From Parapedobacter pyrenivorans (GTDB taxonomy: Bacteria; Bacteroidota; Bacteroidia; Sphingobacteriales; Sphingobacteriaceae), in NCBI RefSeq assembly GCF_014636865.1, contig NZ_BMER01000001.1, positions 1,228,718-1,292,717 of the forward strand: a DNA stretch of 64,000 nt, given 5' to 3'. Positions 1 to 9,734 of the stretch are shown here, one piece after another (within the stretch, counting starts at the first letter, position 1; every line of letters begins with the position of its first letter). Position numbers and translations under genes: made by a program. The notes below the pieces were generated by a model, which worked only from the letters and a program-made list of their open reading frames with translations, was not told the DNA's origin and made no database searches.

Positions 1-1669
1 TTCCGACATGAATGTTCATACCATAGATATTTATTTTATTCGTCGTTTCTGCGATCAGCCACCTTCTGGTGTCAAAATAGCGATGGGTTTCAAAAGAAAG
101 TTCTACGCGCCGTTCATGTCGTATTTTTTCCCGCATCGCTTCCTTGCTTAAGCCGGGTGCCAGTCCAGGTAACCCCGACCGATCCCGCACGGCATTAACG
201 TAGGTATATACGGCATCCACCGGTCCCTGGGCTTCATTGAGTGCTTCGGCATAATTGAGGTATTGCTCTGCAAGCCTAAAATACACCCACGTTTTTAACA
301 CAAAACGGCCCTCCCGGATGTTCACATTCTGTTCATCCATAAACTTCTTTAGCAAGTATCCGTTTACGGTGTACAGCTCCGATCCGCCCTTTGACTTTCC
401 TTCTGCACCCGAGTTCCAGAATTGCAATTGCCGTCCCCGCCACCATGCACCGTTATAGTTGATGGTCGCGTAAAAGCGTGGCTCGCGGTTTACATACATA
501 TTTCGTATGCCTGCCGGGTAGTAGCCCGCTGGATGGGCTTCGCTTACATAGCCTTCTTCTTTGTACCCCGAAGCAGCATTGATGATGGGTTCACCATTCG
601 CTTGGTATCCGGTAATGGGCGTAGACCCATCGGCCATTTCGTATTCGTCTACGAGCCGTTGCAACGGACACAATCCGCTCCAGCCCCCCTCACTGTTGGG
701 TGCACCCCCCATTTCTTGCCAAGAGTGAACGCCCAGATTACGTGCAAAAAGCACCTCTTGATTATGTCGTTCCGTAAATACCTGCTGATAATTCTGAAGC
801 GGGTCGTTGCTCGGCGATCGATAAAGCCGATAACCAGCTGCTTCTGAGCGGTCGATACTGGCTTTTGCCGCATCAGCCGCCCGCTGCCAAAGCTGTGCAT
901 CATACGCGGGGAATAATTTGTTGCCCTCTGTATCCGTATAATCCACGTAGTCCGGATTACCGTTAAACAGGGGGCTTGCCGCGTAAAGCAACACGCGCGA
1001 TTTGAGTGCCAATGCCGCCGCCGCTGTTATGCGGCCTTCGCTGGCTGATGGTACGGTCATCGGCAGTTTCTGAATCGCATCATCGCACCGTGCAACGATA
1101 TATTCGATGCATTCCGATAGCGTATTGCGTTTGATATTAGTGAAATCCTCTGACGGCTGATACGAATGCGCGATAACGGGTACTGGCCCGTATAGTCTCA
1201 CCAATAGAAAATGGAAGAAGCCTTTCATGAATTCAGCCTCTCCAATCCAGGTCTGTTTAACCTGTTCCTCCATGGGCGTCGTCACGATATTTTCCGTAAA
1301 TAGATTAAGCCGCCTGATGGCCTGATAAGGTATTGACCAGTGTTGATCTGAGGGGACGTCGTTAGGACCCCAAGTGCCGCCATTCATCCGGTGGGAGAAC
1401 CGGTTCAACCACGACATTTCCATATCATCGGAAGCCCCGACAAACGGGTTTCTGCCCGGCAATTCGGCAAAATCAATTCCCGTCGGCAAGTAATTATAGG
1501 TTGCCGTCAAAAAACGTTCGGCATACTGCCGTTCAGCGAAGACGTCATCTATGGTGAGGTCTTCATCAGGTGCCTTGTCCAAAAAGCCTTTTTCGCAGGA
1601 TGCGAGTACGCTCGATACCAGCATCGCCAGCATCACGTATTTTATATATCCTTTCTTCATGATTTTCAT
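1..1669 (-). CDS. SusD/RagB-family outer-membrane lipoprotein, C-terminus cut by window edge
   Basis: Surface glycan-binding partner of the SusC porin encoded just upstream. The reading frame is open to base 1, so the C-terminus lies outside the window. The N-terminus has a lipoprotein signal ending in SVLASC (Cys about residue 25), then the SusD-typical GFLD start of the mature protein, helical TPR-like stretches and an ERRVELSFE-like segment near the visible end, as in the RagB/SusD C-terminal region. The start ATG at 1669-1667 overlaps the SusC stop (TAATG), implying translational coupling; an in-frame ATG at 1660 is the alternative. The ligand is not predictable from sequence. It belongs to the LacI-controlled locus 1. 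Confidence 0.93.
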   Translation of the reverse strand, partial: MKIMKKGYIKYVMLAMLVSSVLASCEKGFLDKAPDEDLTIDDVFAERQYAERFLTATYNYLPTGIDFAELPGRNPFVGASDDMEMSWLNRFSHRMNGGTWGPNDVPSDQHWSIPYQAIRRLNLFTENIVTTPMEEQVKQTWIGEAEFMKGFFHFLLVRLYGPVPVIAHSYQPSEDFTNIKRNTLSECIEYIVARCDDAIQKLPMTVPSASEGRITAAAALALKSRVLLYAASPLFNGNPDYVDYTDTEGNKLFPAYDAQLWQRAADAAKASIDRSEAAGYRLYRSPSNDPLQNYQQVFTERHNQEVLFARNLGVHSWQEMGGAPNSEGGWSGLCPLQRLVDEYEMADGSTPITGYQANGEPIINAASGYKEEGYVSEAHPAGYYPAGIRNMYVNREPRFYATINYNGAWWRGRQLQFWNSGAEGKSKGGSELYTVNGYLLKKFMDEQNVNIREGRFVLKTWVYFRLAEQYLNYAEALNEAQGPVDAVYTYVNAVRDRSGLPGLAPGLSKEAMREKIRHERRVELSFETHRYFDTRRWLIAETTNKINIYGMNIHVG

Positions 1670-4600
1670 TAATTAAAATTAACCTGAATACCAAAGTTGA
1701 TGCTCCGCTGGATTGGATAGCTGCCTACGCCGTCGTTCGATTCGGGGTCGATCACCTTTACCTGATCCCATGTAGCCAGATTCATCCCATTCACAAATAA
1801 CCGCAGCTGTTCAATACCGATCCGTCGGCTAACTTGTGTGGGAAAGGTATAGCCGACTTCTGCATTACGCAACCTGACATAGCTCGCATCGCGTTGGTAG
1901 ATGGTGCTAAACCGATAATTGTTCGGATTAATATCATCCGTTGCTGCCGGATACAACGCATTCTCAGTATTTTCCGGTGTCCACCGGTTGTCATAAAATT
2001 CGCGAAGGATGTTGTAAGAACCTTGGCCTTTTAAAAACGGCATAATGCTGGGGCCATTAAGATAGAGGCTTGTACGACCGGAACCGTTGAAAAAAACGCT
2101 CAAGTCTACCCCTTTAAAGGCAATGGTGCCACCAAAGCCATACATGATTTCAGGCGTACGGGGATAACCAATCGCCACCGCATCGAAATTGTCGACAACT
2201 CCGTCCTCGTTGACGTCTCTATATTTCACATCACCCACTCGCACCACGTCTTGAAACATCTGTTTCGGGCTATTGGCTACATCTTCAACGCTTTCAAAGA
2301 ATCCCAACGCTACCAGACCGAAAGGTTGATCTATCGGTTGACCCTTTGCCGATTGATAGGCCCAGCGTTGTACGGGCTCGTCGTTTTCTTCGATTCTGCT
2401 CCTCGCAAAGGTGAAGTTCCCCATGAACGAATAGAATATTCCGTTGTCTGTGTTCTTCTTTACTTCAATCATACCCTCTATCCCTCTGTTTGTTGCAACG
2501 CCTAAATTGCCATAAGGGATGGATGATGGATTAAATCCAGCGATGTTTGGAATGGTTCGCCGCTGGATCAAGATACCCTCCCTACGCTCATGGAAGGCAT
2601 CAACCTGCAAGGTAATCATGTTCAGGAGGTTCATATCGAAGCCAACATTTGATTTCGTAGACACCTCCCACGTTACGTCATCCGTTCCAATCTGCATTTC
2701 GTCAATTCCGGCCCAACTGGTCTGTTGGTCACCAAATAGATAACCTTGAGCGGTACGGGCGTTCATCGATGTGAGGTAGAGGAATCTACGCCCACCGATC
2801 TGATCGTTGCCCACCTGGCCATACGATCCCCGGATTTTCAATGAACCCAGGAAATCGACATCTTGCATAAACGATTCGTTGGAGACTACCCACCCTCCCG
2901 ATATGGAGGGAAAAAAGCCGAATCGCTGTCCTTTCGGGAAGTTTTCCGAACCATTGTAGCCCATATTAAACTCGGCAAAATAGGTATTTCTAAACCCATA
3001 CGTTGCCCTTGCAGCGATACCTTGCCGTCTAAACGGCAACCCATCGATGGAGGATCCCGCCGTAATGTTGATGTAGTCCCGTTGGTTGTAAAGCACCATC
3101 CCCGAGAGGTTGTGGTCGCCCAGGACCTTTTCATAATTCACAATAAAATCGGAGTAGATGGCCCGGTTTGAGCTATTCCAAAGCCAATAGTTCATTGGCT
3201 GCTCTTCGCGTAACACGGTATATTGGTCTTCGCCGGTCTGTTCATTCTTTCCCGTATAGTATTTAACTTCAAACGACTTATGCCGGTTGATGCCACCCGA
3301 GTAATGATGGTCATAGGAGAACCGACCGCTTACAGAAAGACCGGAGGTAACAACTGACGATAGATCCCACTTCGCGGAGAAAGTTCCTTGCACGTTGCTG
3401 TGCATGTGTACCGAATAACCGGCCTGTGTAGCGAGGCCCCAGGGGTTGTTTCCGATCAAAGTGGGCGTTCCCCCCGGGCTGCCATCCGGATTCCGGGCAC
3501 TATAGGCAATAGGCGGTGTAACCCGTACTGCATCCAACAGCGCGTCTGATCCGGTAGCCGGGAAATCGCCTTGCTGGATGATACCGGCAATTCCCAACTC
3601 GAAGACCAGGTCTTTACTCACATTAACATCCACATTCGATCGGAGATTGTACCGCCGCATGCGCACATTGGTTTTGTAGGCATTGGCCGGGTCATTTTTC
3701 CAAATACCGTTCTGATCGGTATAACCCGCATTGGCATAATAGCGGACAATTTCGCCTCCGCCCGTTACATTCAGGTTATTGATGGTTTGATATGTACTCT
3801 TCCGCATGATTTCGCTGGTCCAGTTGACATCCGGGTATAAGTAGGGGTCGCTACCATCCCTAAACTTTTCGAGCTGTTCGTCCGTCCACCGGGGGCGTTG
3901 CCCCACATGTTCGAGGCCCTCGTTCATTAAACTAGCGTATTCGGCGCCGTTGATGTAGTCGGGCAGCCGAATAGGTTGAAGTACCGCCGATTCCGATCGG
4001 AAAGCTACTTTCGGGCGGCCCATCACACCCTTCTTGGTGGTGATTACGATTACACCGTTTGCCCCCCGCACCCCATAGACAGCGGTTGCGGATGCGTCCT
4101 TTAACACCGAGAAGGTTTCGATTTCGTGCACGTTGACATTATCCAGGCTGCGCTCCACACCGTCGATAAGGACCATCGGCGAACGATTGCCCCACGTACC
4201 CATCCCGCGGATAAATATTTGTGCTTGATCGGATCCTGGTTCCGCGCTTGATTGCCTGGTCATGATCCCCGGCAAACGACCGCCCAATGCATTGGAAAGC
4301 GAGGGGGTACTCGTTTTGGCCAACTCCCGTGTGGCCACCGTTGAGATAGCCCCTGTTACGGATACTTTCTTCTGCGTGCCGAAACCGACCACCGTCACTT
4401 CATCGAGTTTCGCCTGCGCTTCGTTAATGGTTAACGAAAACCGCCGTTCACGATCGGTTCTCGCCTGCACCTCGAGTGGATAATACCCCACATAGGTAAT
4501 CAGGAGCATTTCTGTGGGATCGTCAATCTCCAGAACGAATTTACCATCCACATCGGTCGTAGCACTTCGCGTACTTCCTTTGATCACTACGCTGGCATTC

Positions 4601-4725
4601 GCCAGCGGGTCGTCGTTTTCATCCAGTACCCAGCCGGTGAGTACGTGTTGTGCACTGGCCACCATGGAGAGTAATAATAGGGGCAGCAACAGTAACACAG
4701 GGTGTTTGCGTTTCATTGTTTTCAT
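1669..4725 (-). CDS. SusC/RagA-family TonB-linked outer-membrane protein
   Basis: TonB-dependent outer-membrane importer of an oligosaccharide or glycoside, working with the SusD lipoprotein downstream. About 1018 residues: signal peptide 1-25 (ends VASA), a carboxypeptidase-regulatory-like beta domain (about 28-105, starting HVLTGWVLDENDDPL), a TonB plug (about 115-240, with VLIDGVER and VLKDASATAVYG) and a 22-strand barrel with a terminal aromatic/asparagine strand (INFGIQVNFN). I chose ATG 4725 because it gives a clean signal peptide. The frame extends upstream to a GTG at 4794, but that GTG lies inside a predicted LacI operator (4782-4795). Its own operator and a terminator just upstream indicate separate transcription from the preceding operon. 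Confidence 0.95.
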   Translation of the reverse strand: MKTMKRKHPVLLLLPLLLLSMVASAQHVLTGWVLDENDDPLANASVVIKGSTRSATTDVDGKFVLEIDDPTEMLLITYVGYYPLEVQARTDRERRFSLTINEAQAKLDEVTVVGFGTQKKVSVTGAISTVATRELAKTSTPSLSNALGGRLPGIMTRQSSAEPGSDQAQIFIRGMGTWGNRSPMVLIDGVERSLDNVNVHEIETFSVLKDASATAVYGVRGANGVIVITTKKGVMGRPKVAFRSESAVLQPIRLPDYINGAEYASLMNEGLEHVGQRPRWTDEQLEKFRDGSDPYLYPDVNWTSEIMRKSTYQTINNLNVTGGGEIVRYYANAGYTDQNGIWKNDPANAYKTNVRMRRYNLRSNVDVNVSKDLVFELGIAGIIQQGDFPATGSDALLDAVRVTPPIAYSARNPDGSPGGTPTLIGNNPWGLATQAGYSVHMHSNVQGTFSAKWDLSSVVTSGLSVSGRFSYDHHYSGGINRHKSFEVKYYTGKNEQTGEDQYTVLREEQPMNYWLWNSSNRAIYSDFIVNYEKVLGDHNLSGMVLYNQRDYINITAGSSIDGLPFRRQGIAARATYGFRNTYFAEFNMGYNGSENFPKGQRFGFFPSISGGWVVSNESFMQDVDFLGSLKIRGSYGQVGNDQIGGRRFLYLTSMNARTAQGYLFGDQQTSWAGIDEMQIGTDDVTWEVSTKSNVGFDMNLLNMITLQVDAFHERREGILIQRRTIPNIAGFNPSSIPYGNLGVATNRGIEGMIEVKKNTDNGIFYSFMGNFTFARSRIEENDEPVQRWAYQSAKGQPIDQPFGLVALGFFESVEDVANSPKQMFQDVVRVGDVKYRDVNEDGVVDNFDAVAIGYPRTPEIMYGFGGTIAFKGVDLSVFFNGSGRTSLYLNGPSIMPFLKGQGSYNILREFYDNRWTPENTENALYPAATDDINPNNYRFSTIYQRDASYVRLRNAEVGYTFPTQVSRRIGIEQLRLFVNGMNLATWDQVKVIDPESNDGVGSYPIQRSINFGIQVNFN

Positions 4726-4781
4726 TTGTTCATAATTTATGATGGTTTTTAATTTGCATACGTGGGTCGAACCTCCCAGAA

Positions 4782-4795
4782 AGTCAACGTTCACT
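4782..4795. promoter_or_regulatory. Predicted LacI operator upstream of susC/susD
   Basis: AGTCAACGTTCACT, an imperfect palindrome around AACGTT. It is the same element found twice between the LacI gene and the MFS operon (13091-13110 and 13163-13176). It lies 57 bp upstream of the chosen susC start, where a repressor could block transcription of susC/susD. Confidence 0.75.
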
Positions 4796-4850
4796 ATTTT
4801 TGGGAAAAAGCAAGTAATGCTTCACGAAAGCTCAGAAAGAAATGTCTAAA

Positions 4851-4873
4851 GGCGCTAGTAGGTAGCTAGCGCC
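4851..4873 (-). terminator. Rho-independent terminator of the locus 1 operon
   Basis: GGCGCTAG and CTAGCGCC pair as an 8-bp perfect stem around a 7-nt loop. On the minus strand the hairpin is followed by a T-rich tract. It overlaps the stop codon of the last operon gene (4855) and separates the operon from the independently controlled susC/susD pair. Confidence 0.7.
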
Positions 4874-5766
4874 CGATCATTTCCTATTTCTTTTAGGATT
4901 TTTTTAAGTCCGTTGATTTCATCAGACAGCCCCTTTGCGGCGTCTTCATTTGTATCATGGTTGATGATACCGATCGGGCCACGGTATGTACTCTTCCACA
5001 CCTGCCTGATCATCTCCTGTTCTACATCGCCTTGACCGGTTCTGAAAAAGCGGTCCGTAACGCCGGCCTGCAGCCCTGCTATATTCAGGGCATAAAGATG
5101 GGGCACAATCTTGGGGAAAAACTGCGGGAATCGCTCGTGATGCAACCGGGCGTGATGGAAATTATAAACGATGCCCACATTGTTGCGATTTACCGCCTCG
5201 ATGATTTCCAATTGGTTTTCTGGCTCCCCAAACCAACCGCCGTGGTTGTAGAGCGCCACCTGGCAGCCAAGTTCCTTTGCCCGATCCGCGATGTAAGCGA
5301 TGGGTTTGCTCATGGCCAAGACCTTGTTTCGTTGATTCAGCGCACTAAAGCCTCCCCACTCGCCCATCAACAACCAAATCTGTGTTTTAACCCGATTGCG
5401 TGCTATAAAGTCAAATATCTCCCGGATATATGGGTCGTCCTGAGGGTTATTCCCCGACGTCATCCAGAAAGCTGTTAAATCGATTCCATGTTTATTCAAG
5501 GCACGTAGCTCATCATCAAAGGTCGGGATGTGCTGTTCTCGCCAGTCATAGGCCAATTTGGTAATGCCCAGATCAGCCAGCATCGCTGCCCGCTCCTCGG
5601 GGCCACGTTGTTTCGAGTCAAAGGGAACCACGCACCAGGCAACGAGATTCTGTTTGGCAAACACATCGTTAACAGGCTTATTTTTCAGCACAGCACAGCC
5701 AGTAAGCAATGTGGTGGCACAAAAAATCACCGCAATGGCTAATCGTTTCATTTCTCGTTGTTTCAT
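4855..5766 (-). CDS. Xylose-isomerase-like TIM-barrel lipoprotein
   Basis: Probable sugar isomerase/epimerase or lyase of the AP-endonuclease-2/xylose isomerase-like TIM-barrel superfamily, exported and lipid-anchored. 303 residues; the N-terminus carries a lipobox LLTGC (Cys24). Conserved barrel segments include ITKLAYDWR, YNHGGWFGEP and VGIVYNFHHAR, which contain candidate metal-binding His/Asp/Glu residues. It is a paralogue of the preceding gene (5777-6685), with the same opening (LVAWCVVPFD) and the same motifs. The start at 5766 is 10 bp after that gene's stop; ATG 5751 is an alternative. Last gene of the LacI-controlled operon, with a terminator at its stop. A periplasmic or surface TIM-barrel is unusual for this mostly cytosolic fold. 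Substrate unknown. Confidence 0.85.
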   Translation of the reverse strand: MKQREMKRLAIAVIFCATTLLTGCAVLKNKPVNDVFAKQNLVAWCVVPFDSKQRGPEERAAMLADLGITKLAYDWREQHIPTFDDELRALNKHGIDLTAFWMTSGNNPQDDPYIREIFDFIARNRVKTQIWLLMGEWGGFSALNQRNKVLAMSKPIAYIADRAKELGCQVALYNHGGWFGEPENQLEIIEAVNRNNVGIVYNFHHARLHHERFPQFFPKIVPHLYALNIAGLQAGVTDRFFRTGQGDVEQEMIRQVWKSTYRGPIGIINHDTNEDAAKGLSDEINGLKKILKEIGNDRALATY

Positions 5767-5776
5767 AACGTAAAGT

Positions 5777-6685
5777 TTAGAAGTTAGTATGTGTAATCAG
5801 CTTTGTTTTTAGTTTGTTCAAACCCTTTCGCTCAGCAATAAGTGCTGCTTTTGCGTCACGGTCGGCCCGATGGTTCTGAATACTGATCGGCCCTGTGTAC
5901 CCGCTTTTATAGATCGTTTTCAATAGTATGTATTCGATATCACCTTCACCCAGTGGGGTTACATTGATCGGATCCCCGCTCGCAAGCCCGACAAGATTGA
6001 TGCATAGGAGGTGCTTTTGAATTTGCGGGTAAAATTCCGAAAAGCGATTGATATGGTGCCTGCCATGTTGAAAATTGTAAACTATTCCCACGTTATCCAT
6101 GTTTAAATGCTCAATAATCGCCACTTGATTTTCGGGTTCACCAAACCAACCTCCGTGATTGTATAAGCCCACCGTACAGCCGAGCCCCTTCGCTCGTTCG
6201 GCGACATACCGGATGGACGTAGAAATGGATTCGATCTGTTCTGGCCAAGACATTTCATGAAAGCCTTCGATCTGGTTTTCATACCCTTCAAACCAACCCG
6301 GCAGGTACCAAAGCTGTGTTTGGATACCGTTTCGCTCTAGAAATGCAAATACTTGTTCAATGTGTTCCTCGTTTGCTGGATCCGTATTTGAAGGTAACCA
6401 GAAGGCAAATAGCTCAATGCCATTGTCTTGGAGCGCCTTCCATTCGTGGTCAAACAGCGGCACGTGCTCGTCGCGCCAATCGTAAGCCAATTTGGTAATA
6501 CCCAGATCGGACAACATCTTTGCACGTGCTTCGGGGGTGCGTTGCGCTGCGTCAAACGGAACGATACACCACGCAGCAAGGTTCTCGGGGGCAAACAAAT
6601 CACCTCTCAAACGCTGAGCTGCCGCACCCTCCATGGCCAGTAGGAAAGCGGCGATTAGGGCAATCGTATTTATTACGTGTTTCAT
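5777..6685 (-). CDS. Secreted xylose-isomerase-like TIM-barrel protein
   Basis: 302-residue paralogue of the downstream lipoprotein. It has a classical signal peptide ending GAAA-Q near residue 23 instead of a lipobox. The barrel core has ITKLAYDWRDEHVP, YNHGGWFGEP and VGIVYNFQHGRHH, so the presumed active-site His/Glu/Asp residues match its paralogue. A longer frame reaching 6739 overlaps the PQQ gene; ATG 6685 is chosen because it gives the signal peptide and sits 4 bp after the PQQ-protein stop. Family members interconvert aldose/ketose sugars or process keto-sugars using a divalent metal. Placed directly after a periplasmic dehydrogenase gene, it may act on the dehydrogenase product. Confidence 0.85.
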   Translation of the reverse strand: MKHVINTIALIAAFLLAMEGAAAQRLRGDLFAPENLAAWCIVPFDAAQRTPEARAKMLSDLGITKLAYDWRDEHVPLFDHEWKALQDNGIELFAFWLPSNTDPANEEHIEQVFAFLERNGIQTQLWYLPGWFEGYENQIEGFHEMSWPEQIESISTSIRYVAERAKGLGCTVGLYNHGGWFGEPENQVAIIEHLNMDNVGIVYNFQHGRHHINRFSEFYPQIQKHLLCINLVGLASGDPINVTPLGEGDIEYILLKTIYKSGYTGPISIQNHRADRDAKAALIAERKGLNKLKTKLITHTNF

Positions 6686-6689
6686 GATG

Positions 6690-8798
6690 TCATTTTTGTA
6701 GCATGCGATCAGGCAAGGCAAACGCCACATAAGCGTCACCCGTCATGGTGCCCAATTTTCCGCCACCGGTGGCTGGAATGATAACATATTGTTTTCCACC
6801 CGCGCTGTAAGTACTTGGCACGGCAAATCCCCCGAATGGCAGCTTCGTTTCCCACAAAATCTCACCGGTATTCTTATCGAATGCCCGGAAGCGTTCATCG
6901 CGCGTAGCCCCCACAAATACCAGCCCTCCCGCGGTAGCGATACTGCCCCCGAAATTTTCGGTTCCCGTGAGCGGTATACCTTTGGCGGTCAGCTCCGGGT
7001 ATTCACCCAGCGGCACCTTCCACTTGATCTTGCCCGACTCGAGGTCAATCGCATTTAACGTACCCCAAGGCGGTTTAGTGGCTGGATACCCCTGCTCATC
7101 GAGGAACTTGTTGTAGCCCATCGAACGGTAATATGGTTTAGCGGCCACGGCTTCTTTTTCCTTACCCGCAACTTCCATATCCAGTAGGTAAGCGGCTATC
7201 AGTTGCACATCATCTTCCGGCAGATGCGCAAAAGGCGGCATGGCGCCTTTGCCTTTCTTGATGATGTCGACAACATCTTTTTGGGTGTATTTTTCAGCAA
7301 GATTTTTCAATACCGGTGTGCCATTCAATCCCTGGCGGTCGGCACCGTGGCAGCTGGCACAACCACTGGCAAGAAAAAGCCGTCGCCCGCCATGTTCGTT
7401 TTTATCTACTGTTGGCTGTTCGTTATTTACATCCTGCATGGTGATACGCCAAGCCAATTCATTCGAATTGACATAGATTACCTGATCAACTGGATCGTAT
7501 GAACCACCGCCCCATTCAGCACCACCATGTATGCCGTAATAGAGGATACCTTTAGTAGACGGGGGGATATACCAGCCCGCATCCACACTATTGAAGCGTT
7601 CACGTGCATAAGCATGCGCTTCCGCACTAATATTTGTCAAGTCATCGGCCGTAACCACCTGCTTTGAAAAAGGTTCCGGCCACTTCACGAATGGTTGCGT
7701 AGGGAAGGCATATTGGCCAGCTAGCGTACTGGCTGGTACCGGCCGTTCTTCCACCTCAGATAGCAGCTGACCGGTAAGCCGGTTGAATAGGAGCACGTTG
7801 CCTGTCTTTGTGAGCTGCACGACACCCGGCACCCGTTTTCCGTCTTGACGAAGGGTAGTCAGAATGGGTGCACAGGGCATATCCAAATCCCATAAATCGT
7901 GGTGTATCGCCTGGTAATGCCAAGCGCGTTTACCGGTTTCGGCATGCAGTGCCACGATGGAATTGCCAAATAGCTGCTCACCTTCGTTATCCGGCCTGTA
8001 AAAATCATCCTTCGGTTGTCCTGTAGAAAAATAGACCATCCCATTTTCGATGTCGACACTCAGACCGCCCCACACATTGACGCCTCCCCCCGTTTTCCAG
8101 AAATCTTGCGATCCCCAGGTTTCGTAGCCATGTTCTCCAGGCTGCGGAATGGTATGAAAGATCCACTCACGATCACCGGTCAGCACATTGAAAGCACTTA
8201 CATTTGCCGGGGAGGACCATGTCATGGCACCCACAATCACCAAATCGCCATAGATAACCGGCGCACCGGGGGAACTGATTCCCATCATGTCGGCCGGCTT
8301 TACCAAATTTTCGTTCAACGAAATGCGGCCTTGGCTTCCGAATTCAGGCACTGGTAATCCATTCGCTGCATAGATCGCGTTCAGGAAGCCACCACTCGTG
8401 AAAAATATTCGGTCCTGTTCGCCTTTTTTCCGCCAGAAAGAAATCCCTCGATTGATACCGCCGAACTGCTCGCCTTCCCTGGCGGGATTAAACCGCCAGA
8501 TTTTCGCACCCGTTACGCCATCCAGCGCAATCACCTCCTGCAGAGGTGTGGTGATATAAACCGTGCCGTCTACGATCAGCGGATTCATTTGCACATTCCC
8601 GGATTTCACCCCCGAGTTGAAAACCCACGCAACCTCTAGATCAGCTACATTTGAAGTATTGATTTGATCCAACGAAGAATATTTGGTTTGGCCGGCAGTA
8701 CCGCCGGGATACGCCCAATCAGCCTCCGAAAACGGATTGGGCGGATTGCAACCCGCAAATGCCAGTAGCGAAAATAACCAGGTAATGGGCAACCGCAT
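6690..8798 (-). CDS. PQQ-dependent dehydrogenase lipoprotein with inserted cytochrome c domain
   Basis: Predicted periplasmic or outer-membrane-anchored quinohaemoprotein that oxidises a sugar or alcohol and passes electrons to the respiratory chain. 702 residues with lipobox LAFAGC (Cys17). The N-terminal two thirds is a PQQ beta-propeller with repeats such as VIALDGVTGAKIWRF and VSAFNVLTGDREWIF. A haem-binding CASCH motif lies at about residues 479-483 (bases about 7349-7363), followed some 40 residues later by AMPPF, whose Met may be the axial ligand. Propeller repeats then resume (LNAIDLESGKIKWKV), so the cytochrome domain is inserted in the propeller. ATG 8798 is chosen over an upstream TTG because it begins the lipoprotein signal. 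PQQ synthesis genes are not in the window. Confidence 0.9.
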   Translation of the reverse strand: MRLPITWLFSLLAFAGCNPPNPFSEADWAYPGGTAGQTKYSSLDQINTSNVADLEVAWVFNSGVKSGNVQMNPLIVDGTVYITTPLQEVIALDGVTGAKIWRFNPAREGEQFGGINRGISFWRKKGEQDRIFFTSGGFLNAIYAANGLPVPEFGSQGRISLNENLVKPADMMGISSPGAPVIYGDLVIVGAMTWSSPANVSAFNVLTGDREWIFHTIPQPGEHGYETWGSQDFWKTGGGVNVWGGLSVDIENGMVYFSTGQPKDDFYRPDNEGEQLFGNSIVALHAETGKRAWHYQAIHHDLWDLDMPCAPILTTLRQDGKRVPGVVQLTKTGNVLLFNRLTGQLLSEVEERPVPASTLAGQYAFPTQPFVKWPEPFSKQVVTADDLTNISAEAHAYARERFNSVDAGWYIPPSTKGILYYGIHGGAEWGGGSYDPVDQVIYVNSNELAWRITMQDVNNEQPTVDKNEHGGRRLFLASGCASCHGADRQGLNGTPVLKNLAEKYTQKDVVDIIKKGKGAMPPFAHLPEDDVQLIAAYLLDMEVAGKEKEAVAAKPYYRSMGYNKFLDEQGYPATKPPWGTLNAIDLESGKIKWKVPLGEYPELTAKGIPLTGTENFGGSIATAGGLVFVGATRDERFRAFDKNTGEILWETKLPFGGFAVPSTYSAGGKQYVIIPATGGGKLGTMTGDAYVAFALPDRMLQK

Positions 8799-8828
8799 AT
8801 TGTCAAAAATCAATTATCGTTAGCTGAT

Positions 8829-9713
8829 TTATCCGGGAAAATTGTAACCCCATTTCCAGGTATCTTCCATGTTCGGATACTTCTTCCTGCAAGCCAGGTA
8901 ATCGTTCATCATCTCCTGCATGGTAGGGCTGAGGGTTTCGATGTAATCGGGCGTCAGCAACTGATCATTCAACAAATAGAAATGCCAGGTAGGTGGATAG
9001 GCCGCACTGTGGTAACCCATGTGCAATGTCCGCCGCGGAACTTTCATCACGTCGGTATAGCCCCTGTGTATGAGGTTGTTGTTGTAGAGCACTGCCTGGC
9101 CTGCTTTGAGCGGAACCGGAACACCGCCCGGCATTTCCACACCGACGGGTGCGTAGTGTTTGGAGCCTCCAAACGCTGCATTCTCAGCTTCCGTGTTCGG
9201 CCGATTATGGCTCCGGGGAACAATCCACAACGAGCTCTCGTCTACCAGGGGCAGGTTAATCTGCACACTGTTGTGAAATCGGTCAGGCGAAAAGAGCCAG
9301 TCTTCGATCTCATTCTGAGGTATCTGAATGATATCCCGATGCCAGCCCAGCGAATACGAAGTCCCTTCGTTGGCGGCCAGGATAGATGCGTTGTTAACGA
9401 TCAAGTCGGGGCCCAGGATCTGCTGCACAGCAGCCAATATAACCGGATGGTGGAAAGCATGATGAATCGATTCCGTCCCTGGCTTGGTAAGGAGGTGAAA
9501 ATAATACTGCCGTGCCTCTTTGCCAAAGTCGGCGAGATTATCGCCAAGATGCTGGAAAGACGAGCTGAGACTGCCACTTACATGATTGGCCTTGATTTCA
9601 GGATTGAGTAATGCGTCCATCAGCATGCGGAAATTCTGGATTTCGCGTTCGTTGAGGACATCAATGATTACATAGCCCTCCTGCAGGAATTGATCTTTTA
9701 ATGAAACTTCCAT
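8829..9713 (-). CDS. Phytanoyl-CoA dioxygenase (PhyH) family protein
   Basis: 294-residue Fe(II)/2-oxoglutarate-type dioxygenase fold, cytosolic (no signal). The HxD metal motif is H125-R-D127 in LGWHRDI, and a distal His is H216 in NNLIHRG. R228/R229 in PRRTLH are candidates for 2-oxoglutarate carboxylate binding. These residues support an intact hydroxylase. It lies 21 bp after the Gfo/Idh/MocA gene and 30 bp before the PQQ dehydrogenase gene, within the LacI-controlled operon. PhyH homologues commonly occur with Gfo/Idh/MocA and TIM-barrel genes in catabolic clusters of Bacteroidota and Planctomycetota. The substrate cannot be named from sequence. Confidence 0.88.
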   Translation of the reverse strand: MEVSLKDQFLQEGYVIIDVLNEREIQNFRMLMDALLNPEIKANHVSGSLSSSFQHLGDNLADFGKEARQYYFHLLTKPGTESIHHAFHHPVILAAVQQILGPDLIVNNASILAANEGTSYSLGWHRDIIQIPQNEIEDWLFSPDRFHNSVQINLPLVDESSLWIVPRSHNRPNTEAENAAFGGSKHYAPVGVEMPGGVPVPLKAGQAVLYNNNLIHRGYTDVMKVPRRTLHMGYHSAAYPPTWHFYLLNDQLLTPDYIETLSPTMQEMMNDYLACRKKYPNMEDTWKWGYNFPG

Positions 9714-9734
9714 GTTGTATCGAATTAGTAGGAT

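Noticed and set aside
255-847. Plus-strand frames in the first kilobase
   Set aside because: They lie antisense to the truncated susD gene, whose translation is clearly SusD-like.
4726-4794. N-terminal extension of SusC to GTG 4794
   Set aside because: It would precede the signal peptide and run through the predicted operator.
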